A stretch of 64,000 nucleotides of DNA. Origin: Laspinema palackyanum D2a. Its GTDB lineage: Bacteria > Cyanobacteriota > Cyanobacteriia > Cyanobacteriales > Laspinemataceae. Both the position numbers and the translations under genes were made by a program. The notes beneath the pieces were generated by a model. The model was not told the origin of the DNA and made no database searches. It saw nothing but the letters and a program-made list of their open reading frames with translations. Location of the stretch: the NCBI GenBank assembly GCA_025370845.1, contig JAMXFF010000017.1:74104-138103 (forward strand), written 5' to 3'. Below, piece after piece: positions 36,280-45,600 of the stretch; positions within the stretch are counted from its first letter, which is position 1; each line of letters begins with the position of its first letter.

Positions 36280-36411
36280 ATCTCCCCCATCTCCCCCATC
36301 TCCCTGATGTGAGATACCCACCCCACTCCACCTCTCCCCACTTTCCCGGGTCAGAATTTTATAAAGAGCTAAAAATAGAAGATTGTCCTCTGCTGAGATG
36401 ATGAATTAGAG

Positions 36412-36448
36412 AAAAATCCCCTCCGTCCCATTCGGGGGAATTTTTCAG
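36412..36448. terminator. Possible bidirectional terminator
   Basis: AAAAATCCCC and GGGGGAATTTTT can pair across about 13 bases. No gene ends close by; the region 36280-36850 otherwise holds no gene I can support. Confidence 0.35.
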
Positions 36449-36851
36449 TGGATTTCCTCTGTGGAAACCGTATCAAGGCTATTAAGACCAAAACGGGTTA
36501 GGGATTCTGGTGAGGGGAGAGTTGGGTGGAATTAACGTGAATGAGGGAAGTGGCGACGGGATGGATTGAGCATAACCTTCCTCCTGCTCGCCTATTTCAG
36601 CCCTTATCATAAATCCGGGCAATTTTATCAAGTTTTCTTTTTTCTGAAAGAGAAAGCTTTTAAGGGAGAGGAGGGAGTGAAGAATCTTTATGAGATGGAG
36701 TGACAAGGAGAAAGCCTCTGCTATATAGAGGAGTCAGTGGTCTGTCACTGCAAAAATAGTGGTTCAAAGCAAAGGGCCACGACTTGATAAATTCCTTCGA
36801 TCGCCCGATCGGCAATGTCCAGTCAAAGTAATTAAATTTTAAAAATAGGTG

Positions 36852-36879
36852 TTGTATTTTTTAGAAGTTCGTTTATAAT
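36852..36879 (+). promoter_or_regulatory. Promoter of the cyAbrB gene
   Basis: TTGTAT (36852-36857), 16-base spacer, TATAAT (36874-36879), 35 bases before the ATG at 36914. A good -10 match. Confidence 0.55.
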
Positions 36880-36913
36880 AATTCTTGTAAGAAGAGTTAG
36901 TAAGGAATTAATA

Positions 36914-37309
36914 ATGGCTGAAACAGCAACTGCCCTAAGAGGAAAAGCACTGCTCAAGAAGGCAAAAGAACTCGCCAACTTACCCCGGCGAGAGTTAGCA
37001 AAGGCTTGTGGTTACTATACCACCACAAAAGGTGGGGAAACTCGGGTCAATCTGACTGACTTTTATGATGCACTGCTCGAAGCCAGAGGCATCGCCTTGG
37101 ATCCGGAAGCCAAAAAGAGCACTCGTGGCAGAGAAGCAAGCTATCGGGTTTCCGTCCACCAAAATGGTCAACTCGTGATTGGTTCAACCTACACCCAAGC
37201 AATGGGGTTGAAGCCCGGTGACGAGTTTGAAATTAAACTCGGTTACAAGCATATCCATTTAATTCAAGTGGACGAGTCAGAAAAAGACGGCGAAACCGAA
37301 GCGGCTTAA
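36914..37309 (+). CDS. cyAbrB family transcriptional regulator
   Basis: A 131-residue DNA-binding protein of the cyanobacterial AbrB-like (cyAbrB) group, whose DNA-binding AbrB fold sits at the C-terminus, unlike Bacillus AbrB. Residues about 1-55 (LRGKALLKKAKELANLPRRELAKACGYYTTTKGGETRVNLTDFYDALLEARG) are the cyanobacterial N-terminal domain. Residues about 72-120 (ASYRVSVHQNGQLVIGSTYTQAMGLKPGDEFEIKLGYKHIHLIQVD) are the swapped-hairpin AbrB domain. Members repress or activate genes for nitrogen and carbon metabolism and are essential or growth-limiting in Synechocystis. It is a lone gene with its own promoter. Which cyAbrB paralogue it is cannot be settled here. Confidence 0.93.
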   Translation: MAETATALRGKALLKKAKELANLPRRELAKACGYYTTTKGGETRVNLTDFYDALLEARGIALDPEAKKSTRGREASYRVSVHQNGQLVIGSTYTQAMGLKPGDEFEIKLGYKHIHLIQVDESEKDGETEAA

Positions 37310-37383
37310 TTCAGAGCATCGGGGGGAGCGATCATTAATATAGAGTCCTTTTTGGGAGTTTCTACTTAAGAAAATTAACAGGG

Positions 37384-37418
37384 TTTCTCTCTCTCAAGAC
37401 AACCTGTAGAGAGAGAAT
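37384..37418. other. Hairpin in the leaderless gap after cyAbrB
   Basis: TTTCTCTCTCT and AGAGAGAGAA pair across about 14 bases (TCTCTCTCTCA..TAGAGAGAGA). The stretch 37310-37640 has no convincing gene and ends at the HIP1 terminator below; an unannotated small RNA is possible but not shown. Confidence 0.35.
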
Positions 37419-37641
37419 AAACCTGGAAACAGCGCCAGGACAAGAGGTTCTGACCCGCTGTGCTCTTCAGTAAAATCCCCAGGAAAACTTGTTTTTAGCA
37501 TGGATTAGGGATGGATTTTTCCTGCGGCAAATACGCCAGAAAGGTGTGAAAGCCCTGGATTTTCGCTTAAATATTCTGAAATGGGTTTGCGAGGAAAGAC
37601 CCTAACCGATGGGATGCCATCGTTTCCGTGGATGTAATGGA

Positions 37642-37672
37642 AAAGCCTTTCGCGATCGCGAAAGGCTTCTTT
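37642..37672. terminator. Terminator with HIP1 centre
   Basis: AAAGCCTTT, CGCGATCGCG and AAAGGCTTCTTT form a long palindrome whose centre is GCGATCGC. Followed by T-rich sequence on the plus strand. It is 330 bases past cyAbrB, so the transcript it ends is uncertain. Confidence 0.7.
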
Positions 37673-37981
37673 ATTTAAACAGGCAGTTCATGGGGGAATA
37701 TCCGAGGCGATCGCCGAGGTATCCTCAACCGAGAATCCGGTGGGTGATTTCAGGAAGGATTGACCCTTTGTGGCAACATCAAACCCAACCCTTCTAAGAA
37801 AAAGAGGTCAAACGCGACTGGCCAAAATCCGGATTTGGTATCCCGTTTTACAGATAAATCTTCAGGGATTTTTATCCCAATGGCAGCTCAAGTTACTCCA
37901 TCCTCAAGAGACGAAAGATCTTCTGCGGTTTCCACAGTCTCAAACCCCACTTTCCCCGGACTCAGATCGGACTTTTATCGG

Positions 37982-38449
37982 TCAACTGTCGAGAGGATTG
38001 CAACGGATCTCGATGATAAACCCATCGGGATCGTAAAAGTAGATCCCGCGTCCCGTGGGACGGGTAACGGGACCGCTATCGATCGCCACCTGATGCGCTT
38101 TAAGTGCCTCAACTGCGCCGTCAAATAACTGCGGATCAATATCGAAGGCGAGATGATTAGCGCGGGTAAAGGCACGTTTCGGGTCCGGGTCCGGGGGTAA
38201 TAAATCCGGTTCGTAAAATAAATCGATAACCGTCCCATCTGGGGTAACAAAATTGGCAACTTTCCCCGTTGCGACTAATTCCCGCAACGTGGTGGGAACG
38301 GACTCCCCAGTCAGTTCCTGTAACCCGAGGATCCGACCATAAAAATGGCGGGATGCTGCCAAATCCCTGACGTTAAATGCGATATGGTGAACTTGTCGCA
38401 AACTGCCAGGAGCGATCGCAAAAGTTGAAGATTCTAAATTGATTTGCAT
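37982..38449 (-). CDS. VOC (glyoxalase/bleomycin resistance) family protein
   Basis: A 155-residue metal-binding VOC-fold protein. Two beta-alpha-beta-beta-beta modules are visible: RQVHHIAFNVRDLAASRHFYGRILGLQEL..VANFVTPDGTVIDLFYEP and TRANHLAFDIDPQLFDGAVEALKAHQVAIDSGPVTR..IYFYDPDGFIIEIRCN. His in VHHIAF, His in ANHLAF and Glu in IIEIRC are the usual metal ligands, so it is probably active. Substrate is not predictable: glyoxalase, dioxygenase or a resistance protein. The upstream stretch 37673-37980 shows no gene. Adjacent genes are unrelated. Confidence 0.9.
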   Translation of the reverse strand: MQINLESSTFAIAPGSLRQVHHIAFNVRDLAASRHFYGRILGLQELTGESVPTTLRELVATGKVANFVTPDGTVIDLFYEPDLLPPDPDPKRAFTRANHLAFDIDPQLFDGAVEALKAHQVAIDSGPVTRPTGRGIYFYDPDGFIIEIRCNPLDS

Positions 38450-38618
38450 GATATGGACTCATTTGAGAGGGTAATCCCGGTGGAAATTTCTCAGGACATT
38501 TTCGAGGAATCCCGGATGGATTGGAGTAGTTTATCGCGAGAAATTTTGCCAGAAGTGGTGCGATCGCCCCGGGGATAAATGCGATCGCATCCGGGTCTGG
38601 ATACGCGATGAGATATTT

Positions 38619-39320
38619 CTACAACTCGTCGGGATCAATTCCCATAGCGCGGAGGCGATCGGCGAGTACCTGGGATTTCTGGCGTTCTCGTTCCAGTTCA
38701 GATTCAGCCATTTGTGCCCGTTCTTCGGCCTGTAGCGCCCGTTCCTCTAATAATTCCAACGTCGTGAGAAACGGTTCGCCATCGGGACGGTACAGTTGCA
38801 ATCCCGTCTGAGCCATTTGAAAGCGCACCGCGAGGCGGGGACTCATCCATCCCTCCATTTGTTCGATCAGGTGTAAACGCCCCTCCCCCTTGCACCATCC
38901 GGCTAAATCCAGCCAATCAGGATAATAGAGATAGTATTCTTCAACGCCGTAGTTCTGATAAAATGCCAATTTCTTCCCCATTTCCGAGGGACGGCTCCTG
39001 GGAGATCCAATTTCAAAAACTACTTGTGGGGGGATATTGTCTTCCTTCCACTGTTGGTAAGACTCCCGATAGCCTTGGGGTCGTCCGAATGCTACCATCA
39101 CATCCGGCGCTTGTCTGAGCTTGTTATTGCCTTCAACGGGATACCACAATAAATCTCCGGCGACAAAGACATTCGGATCTTGAGCATAGACTCGTTCTAA
39201 ATTTTCTTTAATCCAGACGATCAGCGCAAATTGTTGGGTATTGTCTGCCATCGGTTCACCATCACTGTCGGGGTAGATCAGGGTTGCCTGGGGTTCAGGC
39301 GATCGCACTTCTATAACCAT
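38619..39320 (-). CDS. Uma2 family endonuclease (DUF820) with C-terminal coiled coil
   Basis: A 233-residue protein from the preferred start at 39320 (MVIEVRSPEP); an upstream in-frame ATG at 39362 would add 14 residues. Uma2 proteins have a PD-(D/E)XK nuclease fold; motifs are APDVMVAFG, PPQVVFEIGSPRSRPSEMGKKLAFYQNYGVEEYYLYYP and the LAVRFQMAQTGLQLYRPDGEPF tail. The C-terminal 50 residues form a helix rich in Glu, Arg and Gln (LEERALQAEERAQMAESELERERQKSQVLADRLRAMGIDPDEL), frequent in cyanobacterial members. These genes are highly multi-copy; the role is unknown. The nearest relatives here are 58657-59220 and the dead copy at 27038. Confidence 0.92.
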   Translation of the reverse strand: MVIEVRSPEPQATLIYPDSDGEPMADNTQQFALIVWIKENLERVYAQDPNVFVAGDLLWYPVEGNNKLRQAPDVMVAFGRPQGYRESYQQWKEDNIPPQVVFEIGSPRSRPSEMGKKLAFYQNYGVEEYYLYYPDWLDLAGWCKGEGRLHLIEQMEGWMSPRLAVRFQMAQTGLQLYRPDGEPFLTTLELLEERALQAEERAQMAESELERERQKSQVLADRLRAMGIDPDEL

Positions 39321-39395
39321 AGCCTTTTCTCCGTGGGATTGTGCTAGACTTAATTTTAGCAAGATAAACGTGCGATCGCCGGATGAACCCCCGCA

Positions 39396-40709
39396 TCACT
39401 TCCCGAGTTTTTGCCAGAGGGAGAGGGCTACAAAAGTGACTAAACTGGCAACCCCTCCGCAAATTACACTTAATAATAAGACCCCACTCAAACCTGAATT
39501 TGTCCCCGGGTTCACGGAGGAAACAGGAGGATTCATCGAAGAAGCGACGGCTACTATACAACCTGTCGCCACACCGACTCCCGCGATCGCCACTGCGGTT
39601 TTAACGGTGCGATCGCGCTGGGCCTGACAAATTTCCACCTGACCCTGAATCATCTGGGTTAGATGTTGTATCCGTTCCAAATTTGAGCGGAATGCATTGA
39701 TATCCCCTTGCAGTCTAGGGAGGTAAGTTTGTTTGACGGAGGCGCTGAATTGTTTTAAAAAGGTGAGGTCTGTTAACCCTAAACCATCAGCATCTTGTTC
39801 TAACTGATGGCAGTATTGCTCATAATTTTCAAGATGGATTTCCATCCAATTGAAATAGCTCTCTAACGTCGTGAATCCGGTGATTAATCCCGAGAGAGCA
39901 TCCCTAGTGGTTTTGAGGTGATAGAGACTTAGGTGAGAATAATCAGCGATCGCCTCAATCTGGTGATATTTGTCGATTAGCTGTTGTTTGAGCCGTTGAC
40001 TTTGGCCGTGGGCCCAAACAATTTGATGCCGAGATAATAAAACTTGTTGCCATTGTTCATAAAATCCCCATCCCGCTTGAAACATTTCGCGATCGGGATA
40101 CAGAAGCAGGAGTAAATAACTATTGCCTTCAATCGTCGCCCCAGTGTTGTCCCCAGATGTCCGCCAAAACTCATGCAGTTTCACCCCCACATAGTCTCCT
40201 GTTGCTCGATGATGCCATCCTTCCGGAGAGATTAAGGTTTTATAGCTCTCTTCGGCCAGTTTTTCAATTTGAGTGGAATTGCCATGTTCCCAAACTCCTG
40301 AAATTAGCCAAGTTTGTCCTAAATTATCGGGGGAATAGGGGTTAGGGGTTAGGGGTTTGAGGGTACTCAGCAGACTCTGAATTTGATGGGCGTTATATCT
40401 TTCCTGAACTGAACCATCAAAGATTAAGGCATAAGTCTGATGGAGACTACGCCGCAGATAGCGTCCGAGGATGGTGTGGTTATGTAGGGTTCCTTTAAAT
40501 TTTAAATCGGCGGTGGGTTGGGACTGGATCGCGAGGAAAGTTTCCTGACAATCCGGGGCGATCGCATCGGGGATTAATCGAGAAATATCCCCCACTATTT
40601 TTTCTAAAACTGAGTGATAATTCCGTTGACTGCTTTCTAGGCTGATGCCTAACCCTTCTTTGAGATGGTAACTAAATAAATATAAGTTAGGAGCGTTGAT
40701 TTCTAGCAT
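39396..40709 (-). CDS. Uncharacterised protein with two C-terminal membrane helices
   Basis: A 437-residue protein I do not recognise. Residues 1-260 are a mixed alpha/beta region (LYLFSYHLKEGLGI, TWLISGVWEHGNSTQIEKLAEESYKTL, YLLLLLYPDREMFQAGWGFYEQWQQVLLSRHQIVWAHGQ). Residues about 235-380 are long helices with coiled-coil character, ending in a segment rich in Gln and Arg. Two hydrophobic helices follow, TAVAIAGVGVATGCIVAVAS and GVLLLSVICGGVASLVTFVALSLW, separated by a Pro/Ser loop. The layout (cytosolic sensor, helical stalk, short two-helix anchor) recalls cyanobacterial proteins near small GTPases or CorA-like channels, but no motif decides. The REP array at 40963 lies behind its start. 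Confidence 0.72.
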   Translation of the reverse strand: MLEINAPNLYLFSYHLKEGLGISLESSQRNYHSVLEKIVGDISRLIPDAIAPDCQETFLAIQSQPTADLKFKGTLHNHTILGRYLRRSLHQTYALIFDGSVQERYNAHQIQSLLSTLKPLTPNPYSPDNLGQTWLISGVWEHGNSTQIEKLAEESYKTLISPEGWHHRATGDYVGVKLHEFWRTSGDNTGATIEGNSYLLLLLYPDREMFQAGWGFYEQWQQVLLSRHQIVWAHGQSQRLKQQLIDKYHQIEAIADYSHLSLYHLKTTRDALSGLITGFTTLESYFNWMEIHLENYEQYCHQLEQDADGLGLTDLTFLKQFSASVKQTYLPRLQGDINAFRSNLERIQHLTQMIQGQVEICQAQRDRTVKTAVAIAGVGVATGCIVAVASSMNPPVSSVNPGTNSGLSGVLLLSVICGGVASLVTFVALSLWQKLGK

Positions 40710-40962
40710 GAATTTAGGGGCAGGTCAGATCTAATCGAAAAGACGCATTTAATTGTACCGCAGATTTGAGGGAATAATTAATATAAGTTTAGGGAAATTA
40801 ACAGAGATTGGGGTCTAAATCTGCTTCGGGTTGCAGGGCGATCGGTGTTAGGGAAGGGGGTAAAATATTTATTGTGAGATAGGGGTGCAGAGAAGAAAGT
40901 TGGAGGGAGAACGTAGTCGGGTTTGGAGTCACTTTGTATTGGAAACCGGATTAAATGGAAGA

Positions 40963-41115
40963 AACGACTGAAGTCGTTACTATGAACGTGGGATAACGAC
41001 TGAAGTCGTTACTACGAACGGGGGATAACGACTGAAGTTGTTACTACGAACGGGGGATAACGACTGAAGTCGTTACTACGAACGGGGGATAACGACTGAA
41101 GTCGTTACTACGAAC
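40963..41115 (-). repeat. Five REP-like units, reverse orientation
   Basis: AACGACTGAAGT(C/T)GTTACTA(C/T)GAAC units separated by GTGGGAT or GGGGGAT. All five point the same way. The second base changes TATGAAC and GTTGTT are visible point variants. The preceding 40710-40962 has no gene. Confidence 0.9.
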
Positions 41116-41116
41116 A

Positions 41117-41188
41117 CTCCCCATCTTCCCCATCTTCCCCATCTTCCCCATCTTCCCCATCTTCCCCATCTTCCCCATCTTCCCCATC
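41117..41188. repeat. Nonamer tandem repeat CTTCCCCAT, about 8 copies
   Basis: Perfect tandem copies starting right after the REP units. On the minus strand they read as (Gly-Glu-Asp)n at the end of an open frame (41108-41335) that I judge to be a repeat artefact. Related ATCTTCCCC/ATCTCCCC runs are at 21354 and 36282. Confidence 0.95.
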
Positions 41189-41514
41189 CATGACAAAAAT
41201 CGGGGCAGTTTCCGGACTCAGGGGGTTTGCGGTTGAAACAAGCGCACCAAGGTTCTGTTTAGGGGTTTTGCGGTGCTCATGAATTGATTGATAGGCTAGG
41301 GCAAGTCCCTCATCCCTGGAAAAAATTTCTAGCAAATTGTTGTCCAGCGATCGCCCGGGTGGGGTATCCGGTGTGGTATCCTAGCAAGATTCGTGGGGCA
41401 GCAGTTGGATTGCCCCGGAGAAAACTTGAAAGGCTCTCATCGCGTTGATTGATTTAAACTGAATTGTATTTTATTGTCGATGTCCTGTTCATTACAGCAG
41501 TTTGAGGTAATCCC

Positions 41515-42396
41515 ATGACCTTCATTGCCACAATCCTCACCAGTTTACTCTCAATTCTGGTGGTTCTTGTCGGGCCGAAGTTTTCGGATGAGAAACATCG
41601 CAATACAGTGCGCGCTGTGGCCCTGTTAATCGGCATTTTGGCCGCGACAGCTTCCTTGTTGAAAACCTTTACGATTATCCCATCGGGCAAGGTTGGGGTG
41701 ATTGAGGTGTTTGGGAAGGTAGACCCCCAACCCTTGAATCCCGGGGTGCATTGGGTGAACCCATTTGGAAATGTTTTGAAGTTTTCCACGCGCTTGCGGG
41801 ATATGCCGGAAAAAATGGCAGCGACCTCCCAAGAAGGGTTAAACTTGGTGGTAGAGGGGACAATCCAATATCGCTTAGACCCGAATAGTGCAGCGGATCT
41901 GTATCAAAATGTGGGTGTTAATGATGGAGAAATCGTGCGATCGCGGTTTCAAGCGATTATGCGGGAAATTACATCCAGTTATCCCGCTAGAGATATTTAC
42001 ACGGCTAAACGAGAGGAAATCACCCGGCGACTGCGGTTATCCATGCGGGAGTCTTTAACGCCTCTGGGTTTTATTGTCGAAGAAGCCTTTCTCAAGGATG
42101 TGGCGCTACCGGAGAAATTACAAGCTGCCATTGAACAGAAAATGGAGGTAGAACAGGACAATCAGCGCATGGAGTTGGTGCTAGAAAAAGAGCGCCAAGA
42201 AGCGGAAAGAAAGCGCATTGAAGCCTTGGGAATTGCAGAGTATCAACAAATTATTTCCCCGGGTTTAACGTCGCAATTCTTGCAATGGCGCAATATTGAA
42301 GCAACCGATCGCCTTGCTAATTCTAATAACAGTAAGGTGGTGATTATGGGCGGGTCCGGCAATAATGCCAATGTGCCGGTGATTCTACAACCCTAG
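41515..42396 (+). CDS. Prohibitin/SPFH-domain membrane protein
   Basis: A 293-residue membrane protein. Two N-terminal hydrophobic segments (ATILTSLLSILVVLVGP; TVRAVALLIGILAATASLLKTF) anchor it. The SPFH domain follows (TIIPSGKVGVIEVFGKVDPQPLNPGVHWVNPF..FSTRLRDMP, then VVEGTIQYRLDPNSAADLYQNVG and SRFQAIMREITSSYPARDIYTAKREEI). Glu-rich coiled coil EQKMEVEQDNQRMELVLEKERQEAERKRIEALGIAEYQQIIS precedes a Gly/Asn-rich tail. SPFH proteins form ring-shaped membrane assemblies and often regulate proteases; cyanobacterial members are linked to thylakoid maintenance. Lone gene; start ATG after a weak ribosome site. Confidence 0.93.
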   Translation: MTFIATILTSLLSILVVLVGPKFSDEKHRNTVRAVALLIGILAATASLLKTFTIIPSGKVGVIEVFGKVDPQPLNPGVHWVNPFGNVLKFSTRLRDMPEKMAATSQEGLNLVVEGTIQYRLDPNSAADLYQNVGVNDGEIVRSRFQAIMREITSSYPARDIYTAKREEITRRLRLSMRESLTPLGFIVEEAFLKDVALPEKLQAAIEQKMEVEQDNQRMELVLEKERQEAERKRIEALGIAEYQQIISPGLTSQFLQWRNIEATDRLANSNNSKVVIMGGSGNNANVPVILQP

Positions 42397-42442
42397 GCGA
42401 TCGCCCATCCTGCTCTAACCCCCTTTTTCTTAATCTAAACCG

Positions 42443-42631
42443 ATGGCTGAACCCTCCAAATACTATATTGTCAAGGGCAAAAACGGAACTTGTGAAATTC
42501 TCCCCAGCAGCAGCCTGGAAGGGCCGGACCCGCCGGAATTTGGGGAGAACTGGGGACCCTTTGAGTCCCGAGAGGAGGCGATCGCCCGTCGGGTGGGTTT
42601 GATTCGCGCCGGAAAGTGCCAACCGTTATAA
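42443..42631 (+). CDS. Small conserved-looking protein, 62 residues
   Basis: A 62-residue protein (MAEPSKYYIVKGKNGTCEILPSSSLEGPDPPEFGENWGPFESREEAIARRVGLIRAGKCQPL). It lies 46 bases after the prohibitin gene on the same strand and may be cotranscribed. The pattern YYIVKGKNGxCEIL..WGPFxSxEEAIARRVGLIRAGKC reads like a SPOR-like or 'DDE' small domain: strand, loop, helix, with two Cys. Short but coherent, with a clear ATG. Function unknown. Confidence 0.75.
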   Translation: MAEPSKYYIVKGKNGTCEILPSSSLEGPDPPEFGENWGPFESREEAIARRVGLIRAGKCQPL

Positions 42632-42698
42632 CCGGGACGGGAGAACCCATCGGTGTCATACAGAAATAAGGCACCGATTGATTCCCCTGAATCGGTGA

Positions 42699-45600
42699 CT
42701 AGCGGCCCATCTTGACTAAAACCCAGTCACGAGACTCCTCTGCCAGATAGAAATCCGGTTGAATTTCTAGGGCTTTTTCGTAGGAAGCTAGAGCCTCATC
42801 GTACCGTTCAATCGACTCCAGGGCGATTCCCCGTTGAGTCCAGACTAAGGCATCTTGAGTTTGAGCGGCGATCGCCTGATCAAACGATTCGATCGCCTCA
42901 CTATAACGCCGGAGTTCATTGAGTGAGATCCCCCGATTCGCCCAGGATCGGCCATCCCTTGGATCAAACTTCACCGCTTGATCAAACGAGGTAATTGCCT
43001 CTTCATAACGGCGTAGTTCCATTTGTGCCAAACCGCGATCGCGCCAAGCTAGATGAAAACTCTCCTCAATCGCCAAGGCGCGATCAAACGCCTCGACTGC
43101 CTCAAAGTGACGACCCAACCCCAGACTCAGCAAGACGCCGCGATTATGCCAGCCTTTATAAAACTCCGGTTCGATCGCCAGAGCCTGATCGTAAGCCGCT
43201 AACCCTTCCGCAAATTGACCCGCACTATACAACGTCGTTCCCTTAGCATTCCAGGCGAGATAGAACTCTGGATTAATTTCCAAAGCGCGATCATACGACG
43301 CGATCGCCTCATCCAGACGCTGTAACTGATTGAGTAATCGACCCCGTTCCAACCAGGCATTCAAATCATCCGGGTTGCTTGCCAACTGGCTATCGTAAGC
43401 AGCCAGAGAGCGTTCAAAAGCGAGATCGGCCTCCTGGGGACGTTGCAAATAGTCTAACACCAACGCCTTGCGTTCCCACCCTTGGGCGTCATTCGGCTCC
43501 TCTTCTAAGGCTTGGTCCAGGGCGGCTAGAGCCTCATCGTAGCGCTGTAAACTGAGTAATGCAAGGCCCCGACCCTTCAGGGCATTCACATCATTCCGAC
43601 GAAGTTCTAAAGCGCGATCGTGAGCTGCGATCGCCTCCTCGTAGCGCTGTAATTGATACAAAGTTTCCCCGCGATTGTTCCAATAGCGGGCATTTTTGGG
43701 TTCTAAACGGCTGGCATTGTCATAAGCCACGAGAGCTGAATCATAGCGATCGAGCAGATAAAGCGCATCCCCGCGACATTTCCAAGCTAAGGCATGATCC
43801 GCCTTAATCCCGATCGCCTGATCGCACTGATCCAGGGCTTCCAGGTAGTCCTGAGACTCCAAAAGCAGGCTGGCATTGTCGATAAATTGGTCCGAGTCTT
43901 GACGCGCTTGACGAGCTTGCTGAGAATTGCTCAGGGCGATCGCCACCCCTGCGGTTCCCATCAGGGCCACCACGGCCAGAATCGGCCAGGGTTTGGCAAA
44001 GGGTAACTTTTTGGAAACTTGGGTCACCCCTGGTACAGCCGCAGCACCGATGGGAGCCTTCGCTTTATTCGCTTTAACTGGGGGACTCGCCCCTAGGTCT
44101 GCCTGGGGCTGTTCTGGGGGGACCTGGGGAGAGACAAAACCCTCCGCCCCCATCGGCACCGGGACCGACTCTGGAAAAGGGGTCATCACCGGCTCTTGGA
44201 GGGCGCGCAAGTCCGCTAACACCTCTTGAGCCGATTCATAGCGCTCACGGAAATAAGAGCGCACCATTTTATCCAGAATTGCCCCAAAGCGATCGCTCAC
44301 CTGAACGTGCTTGCGCCAACTGAGTTCTCCCGTATGAGGTTCCGTCCCCAGATAATCCGGACGCACCCCGGTTAACGCTTGCAGGGCCACTGTCCCCAGA
44401 GCGTAGATATCGCTATTCGGGCGGGGATTGCCCACCATTTGCTCCTTCGGCATATAGCCCGGAGTCCCGATCGCCGTCGAAGTCGTGAGCTGGCCCTGGT
44501 CAATGGTCAAGGTGCCAATTTGCTTCACCGCGCCAAAATTGGTCAACATCAGCTTACCGTCGGACTGCCGCCGGAAGATACTCCAGGGGGTTAAATCCAA
44601 ATGAATGGCATGATGTTCATGAACGAAGGCCAGAGTTTCTAGGACCTCTTGTAATAAAGCTAAGGCCTCCTTTTCCTCGTACTTTTTGCCCTGGAGTAAT
44701 TCATGAGAAAGGGACTGTCCCTCAATCTGCTCCTGGACCAAATAAAAGGCTCCATTTTGCTCAAAATCCGCCAGCAACGTGGGGATGCGGTCATGAGTGC
44801 CTAAACGGTGTAATAATTGCGCTTCTGCATCAAAAAAGCTTTTGGCTTCCCACCAGGGAAAAGTCTCTTGTTGAACGGGTTTAATTTGCTCCACCGTACA
44901 CCAGGGCATTTCTTGGCGTTGTAAATCCTCCCCTAAAAAGGTTTTACTAAAGCGGCGTTCCGCTAACAGACTCACCAATTGATAGCGACCATCGAGCACA
45001 TTGCCAATTTCATGTAAAGACCGTAAATCAGACAGCACCTCCGTCGCCTGTTGGTAGCGGTCTTGATAATCTGAGCGCACCATTTTATCGAGAATTTGCG
45101 CCAACTTCGGGTTGACCGGGGCCAAATGGTGCCAGATGGTTTGACCCGTTTTGGGGTCTCGCTCTAACTCCCGGGGGGGGACGCCGGTTAAGGCTTGAAT
45201 GGCGGTCATACCGAGGGCATAAATATCGCTATTAAAGCGAGGTTTGCCCCCGAGTTGTTCGATGGGGACATAACCCGGAGTGCCGATCGCCGCTGTCCCA
45301 ACTTGTCCTTGAGGATTGATAGCTAAGGTTTCGATTTCTTTAAAAGACCCAAAATCCACCGGGATAATTTTGCGATCGCCCGTCCGTCGGATTAAATTAG
45401 AGGGTTTAATATTCCGATGAATTACCGAGTGCTGATGAATGAACGCTAATACTTCCAGGACTTGATGCAACAGCGCCATCACCAAGCCTTCACTCCAGCG
45501 GTTGCCTCGGATAATTTCTTGACTGAGGTCTTGACCGGGGATAAATTCTTCAACAATATAAAATTTTTGCTCCTCCTCAAACCCATCCAAAATTCCCGGA

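Noticed and set aside
36482..36706. 74-residue minus-strand frame before cyAbrB
   Set aside because: No ribosome site, no family match, and the sequence is repeat-like.
37770..38036. Short frames between cyAbrB and the VOC gene
   Set aside because: Overlap the end of the VOC gene on the other strand and lack ribosome sites; composition is not gene-like.
41108..41335. Open frame ending in a Gly-Glu-Asp repeat
   Set aside because: The tail is just the translated CTTCCCCAT array; the rest has no ribosome site or family likeness. A real small gene cannot be fully excluded.
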